Source: Microcystis panniformis FACHB-1757
Lineage (GTDB): Bacteria > Cyanobacteriota > Cyanobacteriia > Cyanobacteriales > Microcystaceae
DNA length: 64,000 nucleotides
Assembly: GCF_001264245.1 (NCBI RefSeq)
Contig: NZ_CP011339.1
Span: 620,001 to 684,000, forward strand
Direction: 5' to 3'
Shown: piece after piece, positions 44,013 through 52,957 of the stretch
How the letters are laid out: every line of letters starts with the position of its first letter
Numbering within the stretch: the stretch's first letter is position 1
The notes under the pieces: generated by a model
The model's input: only the letters and a program-made list of their open reading frames with translations
The model's database searches: none
Told to the model about the DNA's origin: nothing
Position numbers and translations under genes: made by a program

Positions 44013-45050
44013 ATGAAAGTAGCTTTTATCGTTCCCAGTCTAGAAGATAGTGGACTGACAAGAATTCCATTTCTTTTGGCTCAAAATCTCTTAAAAGATT
44101 GTTTTGTAAAAATTTTTTACTTTAAAGATGCGAAATCAAGAAATTTCAAGTTTAATGTTGAGGTTCCAACAAAGAAGATATCTTTGGTCAAGTTTGATGA
44201 TGAATTAAATGAATTTGATGTTATCCATTCTCATGGAATGAAACCAGATTGCTATACCTGGCTAAATATGGCTAGAATTCGAGGAAAAAAAATTACAACA
44301 GTTCATGGTTTTCGTCATGAAGAACTAATGTATTCATATGGAATGCCTTTATCAGTGATTTATAATGCTCTATGGAATTTTGTTTCAAGCAAATTTGATC
44401 GACTGGTTTTTACAGTTGGAGTACAACAAAACTACTATAGAAAAATAGGGTTAAAAGATGGAGAGCTAATTTATAATGGAGTACCTCGAATTTCAGTTAA
44501 TAGCGTTCAAACTATTAAATCATCAAATATGACTAATATTTCAACTCTCTCAAATTTAGGAGCTAGAAAAGGGATAGATCAAATTTTAAAAGTTCTTGCG
44601 TTAAATGAGCAATATCATCTAACATTAATAGGTGGTTCTAATATTCAATATATTCAAAATTTACAATTCTTAGCCAGCAAGTTGGATGTAGGACAAAGGT
44701 GTTATTTTTTGGGATTTGTAGACAATCCCTGGGAAATTATCCTAGAAAGTGATGTCTTTATTTTTCCATCTCGTTCAGAGGGATTTGGTATTGCATTAGT
44801 TGAAGCTGCCAGTTTAGGAATTCCAATTATCTGTTCTGATATTCCGACATTTCGAGAGATGTTTGACGACAATGAAGTGACATTTTTCAAACTTGATGAT
44901 ATAGATGACTTGAACAACAAAATACTTATGTTAGATGAAATTAAAGACAAAGTTTCTCGGGCTAAGTTAAAAGCAGAAAAACTTTTTTCTTTGGAAAGTA
45001 TGTGTTACAATTACTATCAGGAGTACAAAAAATTAATTGATGCTAATTAA
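44013..45050 (+). CDS. Glycosyltransferase family 4 protein
   Basis: A 345-residue GT-B enzyme. The N-terminal VAFIVPSLEDSGLTRIPFLLAQNL, VIHSHGMKPDCYTWL and TTVHGFRHEELMY form the acceptor domain. The donor domain holds ISTLSNLGARKGIDQILKVL, CYFLGFVDNPWEIILESDVFIFPSRSEGFGIALVEAASLGIPIICSDIPTFREMF with the EX7E motif. Complete and in line with the other EPS genes; it starts 90 bases after the GT2 gene. Base composition is very AT-rich, as for most of this cluster, which points to horizontal origin. Confidence 0.9.
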   Translation: MKVAFIVPSLEDSGLTRIPFLLAQNLLKDCFVKIFYFKDAKSRNFKFNVEVPTKKISLVKFDDELNEFDVIHSHGMKPDCYTWLNMARIRGKKITTVHGFRHEELMYSYGMPLSVIYNALWNFVSSKFDRLVFTVGVQQNYYRKIGLKDGELIYNGVPRISVNSVQTIKSSNMTNISTLSNLGARKGIDQILKVLALNEQYHLTLIGGSNIQYIQNLQFLASKLDVGQRCYFLGFVDNPWEIILESDVFIFPSRSEGFGIALVEAASLGIPIICSDIPTFREMFDDNEVTFFKLDDIDDLNNKILMLDEIKDKVSRAKLKAEKLFSLESMCYNYYQEYKKLIDAN

Positions 45051-45099
45051 AAATTATGAACTATAACCATATATAAAAATAAAAGGAGGCTCTATTTAG

Positions 45100-45771
45100 A
45101 TGATTGGGATTTGTAATTTATGCGGTTCTGTGGTGGTGCGGATACATCCAGGATATTTTGGTACTCGTTGTTTAAACTGTAGATCTACTAAAATTCATAG
45201 AGCAGTTGGTTTGACAATTGAATCTCTAAACTTTTCAACCAGTACCTCTGTTTACGAGTTGTCTTCTCGCGGAGCTTTGTATAAATTCTTAAAGGGTAAA
45301 TTTAAAAATTTATACTTTTCTGAATACTTTGATGATGTACCTCTAGGATTGATGAAGAACTCTGTTGTCTGTCAAGACGTTCAAAATCTTTTTCTCAACG
45401 ACGAATCTTTTGATTTAGTGACTTCCACCGAAGTTTTTGAGCATGTTCCTGATGACAGCAAGGGTTTTTCTGAAATTTACAGAGTCCTAAAAAAAGATGG
45501 ATACTTTATCTTTACCGTGCCTTTATCAGATAAACCGAAGACAGTTGAAAGATGTTTCTTACAGCCTGATGGGACTATCATACATCAACTTGAGCCGGAG
45601 TATCATGGCGATCAAATTCGTGGACAGGGAAGAGTTCTTGCCTTCAGAAATTACGGATTGGATATAACTAAACGGTTAGAAAGTTGTGGTTTTCACGCTG
45701 AAATACGTCTAGTAAACTCGACGCGCAATGTAATTGAAGATCAGAAGGTTATTATAGCAAAAAAAATCTAG
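45100..45771 (+). CDS. Class I SAM-dependent methyltransferase with zinc-ribbon start
   Basis: A 223-residue protein. The N-terminus has two Cys pairs, CNLCGS and CLNCRS (residues 5-32), forming a likely zinc ribbon. The methyltransferase part has a degenerate motif I (VYELSSRGALYKFLKGK), then FDLVTSTEVFEHVPDDSKGFSEIYRVLKKDGYFIFTVPL (about 108-147), the diagnostic region of the Methyltransf_11/23 group. GGAGG lies 14 bases before the start. It follows the GT4 gene by 50 bases and is probably cotranscribed. Confidence 0.85.
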   Translation: MIGICNLCGSVVVRIHPGYFGTRCLNCRSTKIHRAVGLTIESLNFSTSTSVYELSSRGALYKFLKGKFKNLYFSEYFDDVPLGLMKNSVVCQDVQNLFLNDESFDLVTSTEVFEHVPDDSKGFSEIYRVLKKDGYFIFTVPLSDKPKTVERCFLQPDGTIIHQLEPEYHGDQIRGQGRVLAFRNYGLDITKRLESCGFHAEIRLVNSTRNVIEDQKVIIAKKI

Positions 45772-45814
45772 TTCTACGACGGTCACTAAAAAATCAACTG
45801 GAGGCGAGAATAAA

Positions 45815-46121
45815 ATGTTAATTTCCTGCAAATACAACTCTCTTTTTATCCGTAATCCCAAAGTAGCGTTGTCGTCTTTGGAGAAATCTCTGAGAAAAAT
45901 TATCTTAAATGACTGGGAATGTTTTAACTATATTTGAAACTTGACAAAAAGACTATGAGAGAATACTAGAATTGCTTAAGTTACCAAAAGTAAAACTAGC
46001 AACCGTCAATCAAAATCCTCAACGTCAGCGAGACTACAGGAGTTATTATAACGAAGAAACTAAAAATATTATTAGTGAACATCTCAAGGAAGATATAGAA
46101 TTGTTTGGATACTCTTTTTAG
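45815..46121 (+). pseudogene. Sulfotransferase-family remnant
   Basis: It starts with GGAGG and ATG at 45815: MLISCKYNSLFIRNPKVALSS, matching the start FIHIPKVAGTS of membrane-associated sulfotransferases, then soon hits a stop. A second part (from about 45970) reads LELLKLPKVKLATVNQNPQRQRDY and SYYNEETKNIISEHLKEDIELFGYSF, the usual C-terminus of the same family. The middle, about 150 codons including the 3'-PAPS site, is deleted. It is a dead fifth sulfotransferase of the cluster. Confidence 0.75.
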
Positions 46122-46143
46122 TAAAAGATAGCTTTAGATACTT

Positions 46144-46923
46144 ATGCAACTTACTGCCTCCCTTGTCCTTTACAAAAATGACCCAGAGATAGTTATTCAA
46201 GCAATTAAATCTCTGTTCAGCACACCCATAGAAATTAATTTATCTGTAGTAGATAATTCTCCTACTGATGAATTCAAAAAAATCTTTGATAATTTTCAGG
46301 AATACGATATAGATTATTACTTCAATAATGGTAACAATACTGGTTTTGGTCAAGGACATAACCTAGCTATTACTAGGGCTAAAAATTATGATTATCATTT
46401 AGTTATTAATCCAGATGTTTATTTTGATAATAATGTGATAACTGAACTTATTCACTACCTCGATAAACATCAAGATGTGGGATTGATTACTCCAAAAATA
46501 TCTTACCCTAATGGGGACATCCAATACCTTTGTAAGCGTCAACCCACAGTTTTAACCTTATTTATTAGACGTTTTATTCCTAAAAAAATGCAATTTCTTT
46601 TCAAAAAGAGATTGGACTGGTATGAAATGCGAGATATTAGCTATAACCAGATAATGGAAGTACCGATTATTAGTGGTTGTTTTATGCTATTTAACAGAAA
46701 ATATTTAGATGATATTGGCTATTTTGATAAAAATATGTTCATGTATTTTGAAGATTATGATTTGACCCTTAGAATGTCTAAAAAATACAAAACCATACTT
46801 TACCCCCATGTAAATATTTATCATCATTGGGCAAGAGGAGCGCACAACTCTACTAAACTGGCAATAGTTTTTGCTCAATCGGCTGTGTATTTTTTCAATA
46901 AACATGGTTGGAAACTTTACTAA
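46144..46923 (+). CDS. Glycosyltransferase family 2 protein, rhamnosyltransferase-like
   Basis: A 259-residue GT2 enzyme. It begins ASLVLYKNDPEIVIQAIKSLF and has NNGNNTGFGQGHNLAI (about 61-76) and YHLVINPDVYFD (about 83-94), the N-x-G-x-(G/A)...N-P-D-(V/T) layout of dTDP-rhamnosyltransferases such as WbbL/RfbF. It continues with VPIISGCFMLFNRKYLDDIGYFDKNMFMYFEDYDLTLRMSKKYKT (about 176-220), containing the ED catalytic base. It ends 20 bases before the epimerase gene. The sugar donor is inferred only from family resemblance. Confidence 0.88.
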   Translation: MQLTASLVLYKNDPEIVIQAIKSLFSTPIEINLSVVDNSPTDEFKKIFDNFQEYDIDYYFNNGNNTGFGQGHNLAITRAKNYDYHLVINPDVYFDNNVITELIHYLDKHQDVGLITPKISYPNGDIQYLCKRQPTVLTLFIRRFIPKKMQFLFKKRLDWYEMRDISYNQIMEVPIISGCFMLFNRKYLDDIGYFDKNMFMYFEDYDLTLRMSKKYKTILYPHVNIYHHWARGAHNSTKLAIVFAQSAVYFFNKHGWKLY

Positions 46924-46943
46924 ACTTAATTGAATAATTAATA

Positions 46944-47924
46944 ATGAAAAACGTTTTAGTTACAGGTTCTACCGGCTTTATTGCCAGCCACTTACTGCCA
47001 ATTTTACATCAACATAACTGCCAGATAACAGCTGCAATTCGCCAGAAATTTGAGTTTCCTGCATCCCTGTCAATTAAGGCCATTCAGGTGGGTGAAATTG
47101 ATGATACGACCGATTGGCAAGAAGCATTGCTAGGCATTGATACCGTTATTCATCTAGCAGGACGCGCTCATATCCTTCATGAGACTATATCCAATCCAGA
47201 AGCAGCATTTATAAAAGTTAACACTAAGGGGACTATTAACCTAGTGAAGCAGTCGCTAAAAGCGGGAGTTAAGCACTTTATTTTTGTCAGTTCTATTCAT
47301 GCTATGGCTGCCGAAAGTGATAATATTCTTAACGAAAATTCTCCCTGTCACCCTGATAGTCCCTATGGTCGTAGTAAACTGCAAGCAGAACAAGCTTTAA
47401 TTGAACTAGCAAAAGATAGTGACATGACTTGGACGATCCTTCGTCCTACTCTAGTTTACGGACTAGGCAATCGTGCTAATATGGAGCGCTTGATGAAACT
47501 AATTAAACGGGGATTACCTTTACCTTTTGGTGCGATCAAAAATCGTCGTAGTTTTGTCTTTGTGGGTAACTTAGTTGCTGCCATTATTACCTGTTTAGAT
47601 CATCCTAATGCCGCTAATCAAATCTTTTTAATTAGCGATAACCAAGCTGTTTCGACTCCCCAATTAATTCGACTTATTGCTCAACGAATTCAACAACCCT
47701 GTCAATTGCTACCCGTCCCCACTACCTTACTTAGATTCTTAGGTTATCTGGGTGATAGGGTAGAATCTATAACAGGGAAAAATCTCCCTTTTAACAGCTA
47801 TAATATCGATCGCTTGCTTGGTTCTCTTGCCGTTGACTCTAGCTATATTCAAAAAACCCTGAATTGGCAACCTCCCTTTACTTTAGAGCAAGGATTAGCC
47901 CAAACAATTCAGCCAGAGAATTAG
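46944..47924 (+). CDS. NAD-dependent epimerase/dehydratase (SDR family)
   Basis: A 326-residue extended short-chain dehydrogenase. NVLVTGSTGFIASHLLP (residues 3-19) is the NAD(P)-binding glycine motif, VIHLAGRAHIL follows, the catalytic Ser is in VSSIHAM and the YxxxK pair is in SPYGRSKLQAEQAL (about 138-151). The family includes UDP-glucose 4-epimerases and enzymes making UDP-N-acetylquinovosamine; the RAHIL and NRANMERLMKLIKRGLPLPFG blocks recall the latter group, which often precedes a WecA-type transferase. No such gene follows here; instead a convergent gene does. It marks the end of the polysaccharide cluster. Confidence 0.88.
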   Translation: MKNVLVTGSTGFIASHLLPILHQHNCQITAAIRQKFEFPASLSIKAIQVGEIDDTTDWQEALLGIDTVIHLAGRAHILHETISNPEAAFIKVNTKGTINLVKQSLKAGVKHFIFVSSIHAMAAESDNILNENSPCHPDSPYGRSKLQAEQALIELAKDSDMTWTILRPTLVYGLGNRANMERLMKLIKRGLPLPFGAIKNRRSFVFVGNLVAAIITCLDHPNAANQIFLISDNQAVSTPQLIRLIAQRIQQPCQLLPVPTTLLRFLGYLGDRVESITGKNLPFNSYNIDRLLGSLAVDSSYIQKTLNWQPPFTLEQGLAQTIQPEN

Positions 47925-47946
47925 TGATCAGCTTGTCAAAAAGGCT

Positions 47947-50655
47947 TCATAATTCAAGTTCCGCTTTGACAAAATCGGCAGTTTTATAGAGAGAAAACCC
48001 TACTTTGGCGGCTATCATCTGCATAGCACGGTTATCCCTTAAAATTTCCCCTTCAATTCCCTCTAATCCTTCCTTTTTGCCAATAGTAACCAAGCGACGT
48101 AGTAATTCTGTACCAATTCCTTGACCTTGATAGTCATCCCTAACTAATAGGTCAAATTCCGCCACATTAACGCCATGCAGTTTATTTAAGCGTCCTATAG
48201 CGATAATTTCTGGCTCTTCCGTCTGATCTTTATTAATCTCTACCACTAAGCTCATTACTCGATCATAATCGATAAAACAAATGCGCGTAAGACGATCATA
48301 AGCGGTTTGGCGATCGAGATTGACAAGATGAAAATAACGATAATAAATGGTTTCTTCCGAGAGATAATGGTGAAATTGTCGCACTAAAGGCTCATCTGCT
48401 GCCTGAATTGGACGAATTAGCACTTTTAAGCCTCTTTTCGTCGTCCAAGGTTCTATATAATGTTCGGGATAGGGACGAATCGCCGGATGAGATAACTTTT
48501 CTGGGGGTGTAGTTGGAGGATGAAGAAGGATAGAAGCGGAAAGGGCGATTAATTGCTCTGAATCGGCAAAAAAGGGATTAATATCGATAGTTTTAATGCG
48601 AGGTTGTTCACTGACCAGGTGACTAAATTTAACGATTATTTGCTCTAAATTCGCTAAATTAAGCGATTTAATCCCATTTAGTCCCTGAAAAGCCCGATAA
48701 ATCTTGGTTTTTTCTAAAAGTCGGCGAGCGAGATTAGTATTTAAAGGAGGTAGAGCGGTGGCGTAATCTTGAAAAATATCGACTAAACGGCCACCAGTAC
48801 CAAAAATTATCACCGGTCCGCACTGATCATCGTAATTAGAGCCGATAATTAACTCATATCCTCGATCGATTTCTAACATCGGTTGAATAATCACTCCGAG
48901 AAAATGCTCCCCACCCACTTGTGCGCTAATATTAGCTTCGATCGCCTGATATGCTTGTACCACTGCCCTAGGGGAAAAAAGCGGCAATTGTACCCCACCC
49001 ACCGCACTTTTATGGATAATCGTCCTCGAATACAGTTTCATCACCACGGGATAACCGAGAGATTCAGCGAGATTAACTGCTTCTGCGGCACTTTCGGCAA
49101 TTTTAGTGACAATAACAGGGATTCCATAAGCTTTCAGTATATCTAAAGACTCTGGCTCACTGAGAATTGTTCTATCCCCTGCTTGCTCGATAATCTGGCT
49201 CACTAAAACTCGATCGGAGCCATTTTCCTGAGAATTGGTTAAAATTGGCGTTTGATAAAGACCGCGCAGATTCTCTTCATATTTCCAGAGCAAATTAAAC
49301 ACCCTGGCGGCCGAATCGGGATAGCGATAGGTGGGGATACCCTGCTGATTTAATAACGCTACTCCCTCTGCAATGCCATCTCCCCCCATCAAACTTGCTA
49401 AAATGGGTTTTTTGCTATTTTGAGCGATTGAAGCGATTCTAAAGGCAATTTCTCGCAGATCGGTGTTAAAGCGAGGCGAGAGAATCATCAACACCGCGTC
49501 GGTATGTGCATCCGCTAAAGCGATCTCTAGGGCGCGAGCGTAGCTATCGGGATCGCTGCCGCGACGCAGATCGATGGGATTTTGGGGGACGATATCCGTG
49601 GGAACAAGAGGCGCTAGTTTTCCGATCGTTGCGGGGGTAAGGGTTGCCAGTTGTCCATCTTCCGCCAGTAAAGCCGAGGCCGCTAAAAGAGCGGGAGCAA
49701 AACCATTGCTGATGATTGTCAAGCGTTTTCCCCGGGGAAATCGGGGAATTTTCGCTAAAACTTGCGTGATATTCAAGAGATCGGCCAGTCTTTGTACTTC
49801 CACGATGCCACAGCGAGCAAAGGCAGCGGAGAGAGTTAGCTGATCGCTGGTTAATTTGCCAGCATGGGAAAGAGAAGTGGGGTCAAAGTCGGTACTGTGG
49901 CGACTAATGGCGATAATTGGTTTATTTAGGGCAACTTCTCGGGCTGAGGACAGAAAAGAGCGGGCATTATTCAGGGATTCCAAGTAGATAACGATGCTTT
50001 TGGTTTGGGGATCGTCTCCTAAATAATAGAGTAATTCGCCCCAATCCACATCTAAAAGGACTCCGAGGGAGATAAAGTGACTAAAACCGACATTTTCGCT
50101 TAAACTCCAATCAAGCACGGCAGCAGCGATCGCCCCACTTTGACTAATCAGGGCAATTGAACCGGTTTTCGGCAGGATGGGGGAAAAGGTGGCGTTAAGA
50201 TTTTGGCTTATATTGCAGATTCCTGAGCTATGGGGACCGATTATGCGTAATTTTTGACCAGCGATCGCTTTAATTTCCCTAAGTAAATTTTCCCCTGTCT
50301 GTCCAGTTTCCCGAAAACCCGTGGAGAGAATCAGGGCGCATTTAACCTGTTTTTCGACAGATTGGGCGATAATAGCGGGAATTTCGGGAGCGGGGGCGGT
50401 GATAATTACCAGATCGATCGCCGCCTGGATATCCTCTAAACTGCTATAGGTGGGAAGATCGAGCCAGTTTTCGGGGTGAGGATTAACTAGATAAAGGCGG
50501 TGCTGACCGGGATTATGATGGAGATTATGTAAAAGAGTGCGATCAAGTTGGGGATTTTGGCGATTAAATCCCACCACAGCGATGGTTTTTGGCTCAAAAA
50601 AGGCTCTTATGGTTTGATGTTCGCCACCACGAGGCTCTAAGATGGGATTTAACAT
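47947..50655 (-). CDS. ADP-forming acyl-CoA synthetase fused to GNAT acetyltransferase
   Basis: A 902-residue fusion. Order: CoA-binding domain (about 15-130, FFEPKTIAVVGFNRQN), succinyl-CoA-ligase-like domains (about 150-440, with IGPHSSGICN, ISQSGAIAAAVLDW and SRHSTDFDPTSLSHAGKL, where the His corresponds to the phosphohistidine), ATP-grasp domain (about 485-700, ESLGYPVVMKLYSRTIIHKSAVGGV, IIFGTGGRLVDIFQD) and a C-terminal GNAT domain (about 740-895, with DDYQGQGIGTELLRRLV as the acetyl-CoA loop). Such fusions are Pat-type protein acetyltransferases in several bacteria; the substrate here is unknown. The ATG abuts a MITE-C insertion (its TA overlaps the start codon), so the native leader was displaced. 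Confidence 0.9.
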   Translation of the reverse strand: MLNPILEPRGGEHQTIRAFFEPKTIAVVGFNRQNPQLDRTLLHNLHHNPGQHRLYLVNPHPENWLDLPTYSSLEDIQAAIDLVIITAPAPEIPAIIAQSVEKQVKCALILSTGFRETGQTGENLLREIKAIAGQKLRIIGPHSSGICNISQNLNATFSPILPKTGSIALISQSGAIAAAVLDWSLSENVGFSHFISLGVLLDVDWGELLYYLGDDPQTKSIVIYLESLNNARSFLSSAREVALNKPIIAISRHSTDFDPTSLSHAGKLTSDQLTLSAAFARCGIVEVQRLADLLNITQVLAKIPRFPRGKRLTIISNGFAPALLAASALLAEDGQLATLTPATIGKLAPLVPTDIVPQNPIDLRRGSDPDSYARALEIALADAHTDAVLMILSPRFNTDLREIAFRIASIAQNSKKPILASLMGGDGIAEGVALLNQQGIPTYRYPDSAARVFNLLWKYEENLRGLYQTPILTNSQENGSDRVLVSQIIEQAGDRTILSEPESLDILKAYGIPVIVTKIAESAAEAVNLAESLGYPVVMKLYSRTIIHKSAVGGVQLPLFSPRAVVQAYQAIEANISAQVGGEHFLGVIIQPMLEIDRGYELIIGSNYDDQCGPVIIFGTGGRLVDIFQDYATALPPLNTNLARRLLEKTKIYRAFQGLNGIKSLNLANLEQIIVKFSHLVSEQPRIKTIDINPFFADSEQLIALSASILLHPPTTPPEKLSHPAIRPYPEHYIEPWTTKRGLKVLIRPIQAADEPLVRQFHHYLSEETIYYRYFHLVNLDRQTAYDRLTRICFIDYDRVMSLVVEINKDQTEEPEIIAIGRLNKLHGVNVAEFDLLVRDDYQGQGIGTELLRRLVTIGKKEGLEGIEGEILRDNRAMQMIAAKVGFSLYKTADFVKAELEL

Positions 50656-50656
50656 A

Positions 50657-50774
50657 AGTGGGTGGGTGGAATTAAATATAAGATGAACGTAGGTTGGGTT
50701 GAAGCATGAAACCCAACGCCCGCATGGGTTACGCTACCGCTAACCCATCCTACAAATAATTGTGCCTCCCTACT
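50657..50774. mobile_element. MITE-C copy 2, at a start codon
   Basis: A 118-bp element, ends AGTGGGTGGGTGGAATTA and (right end reversed) AGTAGGGAGGCACAATTA, TA at 50655-50656 and 50775-50776. It lies immediately 5' of the ATG of the synthetase/GNAT gene. Confidence 0.92.
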
Positions 50775-50988
50775 TAAGTAGGCTAGGAGGTATTTAAACC
50801 GGTTATTGTTCCAGTGTTCCGGTGTTCCCCGATCAACCTAGACCAATTCTAGCTGTTTAATCAGGGTTCGATCGGTGTAATTAATTTTGTCTAGGTAGCG
50901 ATCGGCAATAAAACAGCCCTAGCCGATGAACATTTTCCCCAAGAGATCTAGTAAACTAACTGATGCTGTAAATATTTAGAGACAGACG
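50775..50988. other. Leader of gcvH with MITE-end-like remnant
   Basis: Around 50877-50898 a GTGTAATTAATTTTGTCTAGG stretch resembles the MITE-A/B right end and may be a relic. No glycine riboswitch features were found. Confidence 0.35.
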
Positions 50989-51384
50989 ATGGAACTGGAA
51001 TATCCCGAGGATTTGAGATACCTAGAAACCCACGAATACGTCAGACTCGAAGGTGAAATCGCTACCTTGGGAATTAGTGCTTTTGCCGTCGATCAATTGG
51101 GTGATATCGTGTTTCTAGAATTGCCCGAATTGGGAGAAGCGCTAGAAGTAGGTAGTAGTTTCGGCACGATCGAATCGGTAAAAGCGGTAGAAGATCTTTA
51201 TCCTCCCGTCTCGGGGACCGTAGTTGATCGCAATCAAGCGATGATTGACTCCCCCGAATTAATTGCCGATGATCCCCACGGGGAGGGTTGGTTATTAAAA
51301 GTGCGGGTAGAAAATCCCGATACTGCCTTGGCTGATACCCTCTCCGCTAGTGAATACCGCGCCCAAGTAGCAGGGGAAAGTTAA
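50989..51384 (+). CDS. gcvH: Glycine cleavage system H protein
   Basis: A 131-residue lipoyl carrier that shuttles the aminomethyl group between the P, T and L proteins of glycine cleavage, important in photorespiration. The N-terminal LRYLETHEYVRLEGEIATLGISAFAVDQLGDIVFLELPE is family-typical. The lipoylated Lys lies in GTIESVKAVEDLYPPVSG (about 60-77, ESVKA), and DPHGEGWLLKV follows. No other gcv genes are adjacent. The length is standard. Confidence 0.97.
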   Translation: MELEYPEDLRYLETHEYVRLEGEIATLGISAFAVDQLGDIVFLELPELGEALEVGSSFGTIESVKAVEDLYPPVSGTVVDRNQAMIDSPELIADDPHGEGWLLKVRVENPDTALADTLSASEYRAQVAGES

Positions 51385-51543
51385 CTAATATTAACAACAG
51401 GGAGCCAGACCCTCACACTATCATAGGCATAGAAAGAATTGAAAATCCAGGAAGCGATCGAGTCTTCCTGATTTTTGTCTCTAAACCGTGCTGAGACGAA
51501 ATTCTTGCCCGAATCGAGTCAGGTTTCACTATTTACCCAATCT

Positions 51544-52716
51544 ATGCTAAATCCTAATCTCGCGGCGATCGAACTTTCCAAAGAGGAGGTTCAACGCTAC
51601 TCTCGACACATTATTCTGCCCGAAGTGGGCTTAGAAGGTCAAAAAAAACTAAAAGCCGCCAGTGTTCTCTGCATCGGCACCGGGGGACTCGGTTCCCCGC
51701 TTTTACTCTATCTAGCGGCGGCTGGCATCGGTAGAATCGGTATTGTTGACTTCGATATCGTCGATAGTTCCAATCTGCAACGTCAAATTATTCACGGCAC
51801 TTCCTGGGTAGGTAAACCGAAAATTGTTTCCGCTAAGGACAGAATTCTAGAAATTAACCCCTATTGTCAGGTGGATTTGTACGAAACCCGCATAAGTTCC
51901 GAAAATGCCCTTGACATTTTAGCCCCCTATGATGTAATCATCGACGGGACGGATAATTTCCCCACCCGTTATCTGACTAATGATGCTTGTGTTCTTCTCG
52001 ACAAACCCAACGTCTATGGCTCAATTTTCCGCTTTGAAGGACAGGCAACCGTTTTTAACTACCAAGGCGGTCCCAACTACCGCGATCTCTATCCCGAACC
52101 GCCACCACCGGGGATGGTTCCCTCCTGTGCGGAAGGCGGCGTTTTAGGGGTTTTACCCGGAGTAATCGGCACAATTCAAGCCACAGAAGCCATTAAAATT
52201 ATCCTTGGCGCTCCGGATACCCTCAGTGGTCGTTTACTGCTCTACAATGCTTGGGAAATGAAATTCCGCGAGTTAAAATTGCGTCCGAATCCCATCCGTC
52301 CCGTCATTGAAAAATTAATTGATTACGAACAATTCTGCGGTATTCCGCAAGCAAAAGCACAAGAAGCAGCAGAACAGCAAAAAATGACAGAAATTACCGT
52401 AGTAGAGTTAAAGGAACTACTTGACAGCAATGCCAATGATTACATTCTCATCGATGTGCGTAATCCCAACGAGTACCAAATCGCTAATATCCCCAACTCG
52501 GTATTAATTCCCCTACCCGATATCGAAAATGGTGCGGCAATTCCCAAAATTAAGGAATTAGTCAACGGTTATCGTCTTATCGCCCATTGTAAGATGGGGG
52601 GACGTTCCGCTAAAGCCCTCGCTATCCTCAAAGAGGCAGGTATCGAAGGAATTAACGTCAAAGGTGGCATCAGCGCCTGGAGTCGCGAAGTCGATTCTTC
52701 TGTACCAGAATACTAA
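51544..52716 (+). CDS. moeB: MoeB/ThiF-type adenylyltransferase fused to rhodanese
   Basis: A 390-residue E1-like enzyme that adenylates the C-terminal Gly of a ubiquitin-like sulfur carrier (MoaD or ThiS) in molybdopterin or thiamine synthesis. The N-terminal domain has RYSRHIILPEVGLEGQKKL, the ATP loop IGTGGLGSPLLLYLAAAGIG (about 50-69), DxDxVxxSNLQRQ, and SCAEGGVLGVLPGVIG near 205-220. The C-terminal rhodanese domain (about 290-390) has the active Cys in IAHCKMGGRSAKAL. The frame extends 23 codons upstream, but the ATG at 51544 (MLNPNLAAI) matches the family start. Confidence 0.93.
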   Translation: MLNPNLAAIELSKEEVQRYSRHIILPEVGLEGQKKLKAASVLCIGTGGLGSPLLLYLAAAGIGRIGIVDFDIVDSSNLQRQIIHGTSWVGKPKIVSAKDRILEINPYCQVDLYETRISSENALDILAPYDVIIDGTDNFPTRYLTNDACVLLDKPNVYGSIFRFEGQATVFNYQGGPNYRDLYPEPPPPGMVPSCAEGGVLGVLPGVIGTIQATEAIKIILGAPDTLSGRLLLYNAWEMKFRELKLRPNPIRPVIEKLIDYEQFCGIPQAKAQEAAEQQKMTEITVVELKELLDSNANDYILIDVRNPNEYQIANIPNSVLIPLPDIENGAAIPKIKELVNGYRLIAHCKMGGRSAKALAILKEAGIEGINVKGGISAWSREVDSSVPEY

Positions 52717-52800
52717 TTTTGGCTCTTTGGTTTTGGGGGTTGGGTGTTAGGGTTTTGGGGTATTAGTTGAATTTCCCCATTCCCTATCCCCCCATCTCCC

Positions 52801-52844
52801 TAGGGTTGATTCAAGGTAGGGTTGATTCATGAATCAACCCTACC
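52801..52844. terminator. IS-end palindrome GGTAGGGTTGATTCA/TGAATCAACCCTACC
   Basis: A perfect 30-bp palindrome (52815-52844) preceded by one more direct copy of TAGGGTTGATTCA (52801-52813). Its arms equal the end of the ISAs1 element at 17748. It lies after moeB and could act as a terminator hairpin. Confidence 0.7.
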
Positions 52845-52896
52845 CCATCTCCCCATCTCCCCATCTCCCCATCTCCCCATCTCCCCATTCCCCCAT
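52841..52896. repeat. C-rich minisatellite (CCCCATCT units)
   Basis: Six to seven tandem 8-base units between moeB and the next gene; the complement is a G4-type array. Confidence 0.85.
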
Positions 52897-52957
52897 TGCC
52901 CGTGAATCTGTTAAAATCAAGGCCAGTTAGCCTTAAAATCCTCGGTGTGAGCGAACG

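Noticed and set aside
50775..50988. Glycine riboswitch before gcvH
   Set aside because: The conserved cores of the glycine aptamer are not present, and the region contains a MITE end and IS-like scraps.
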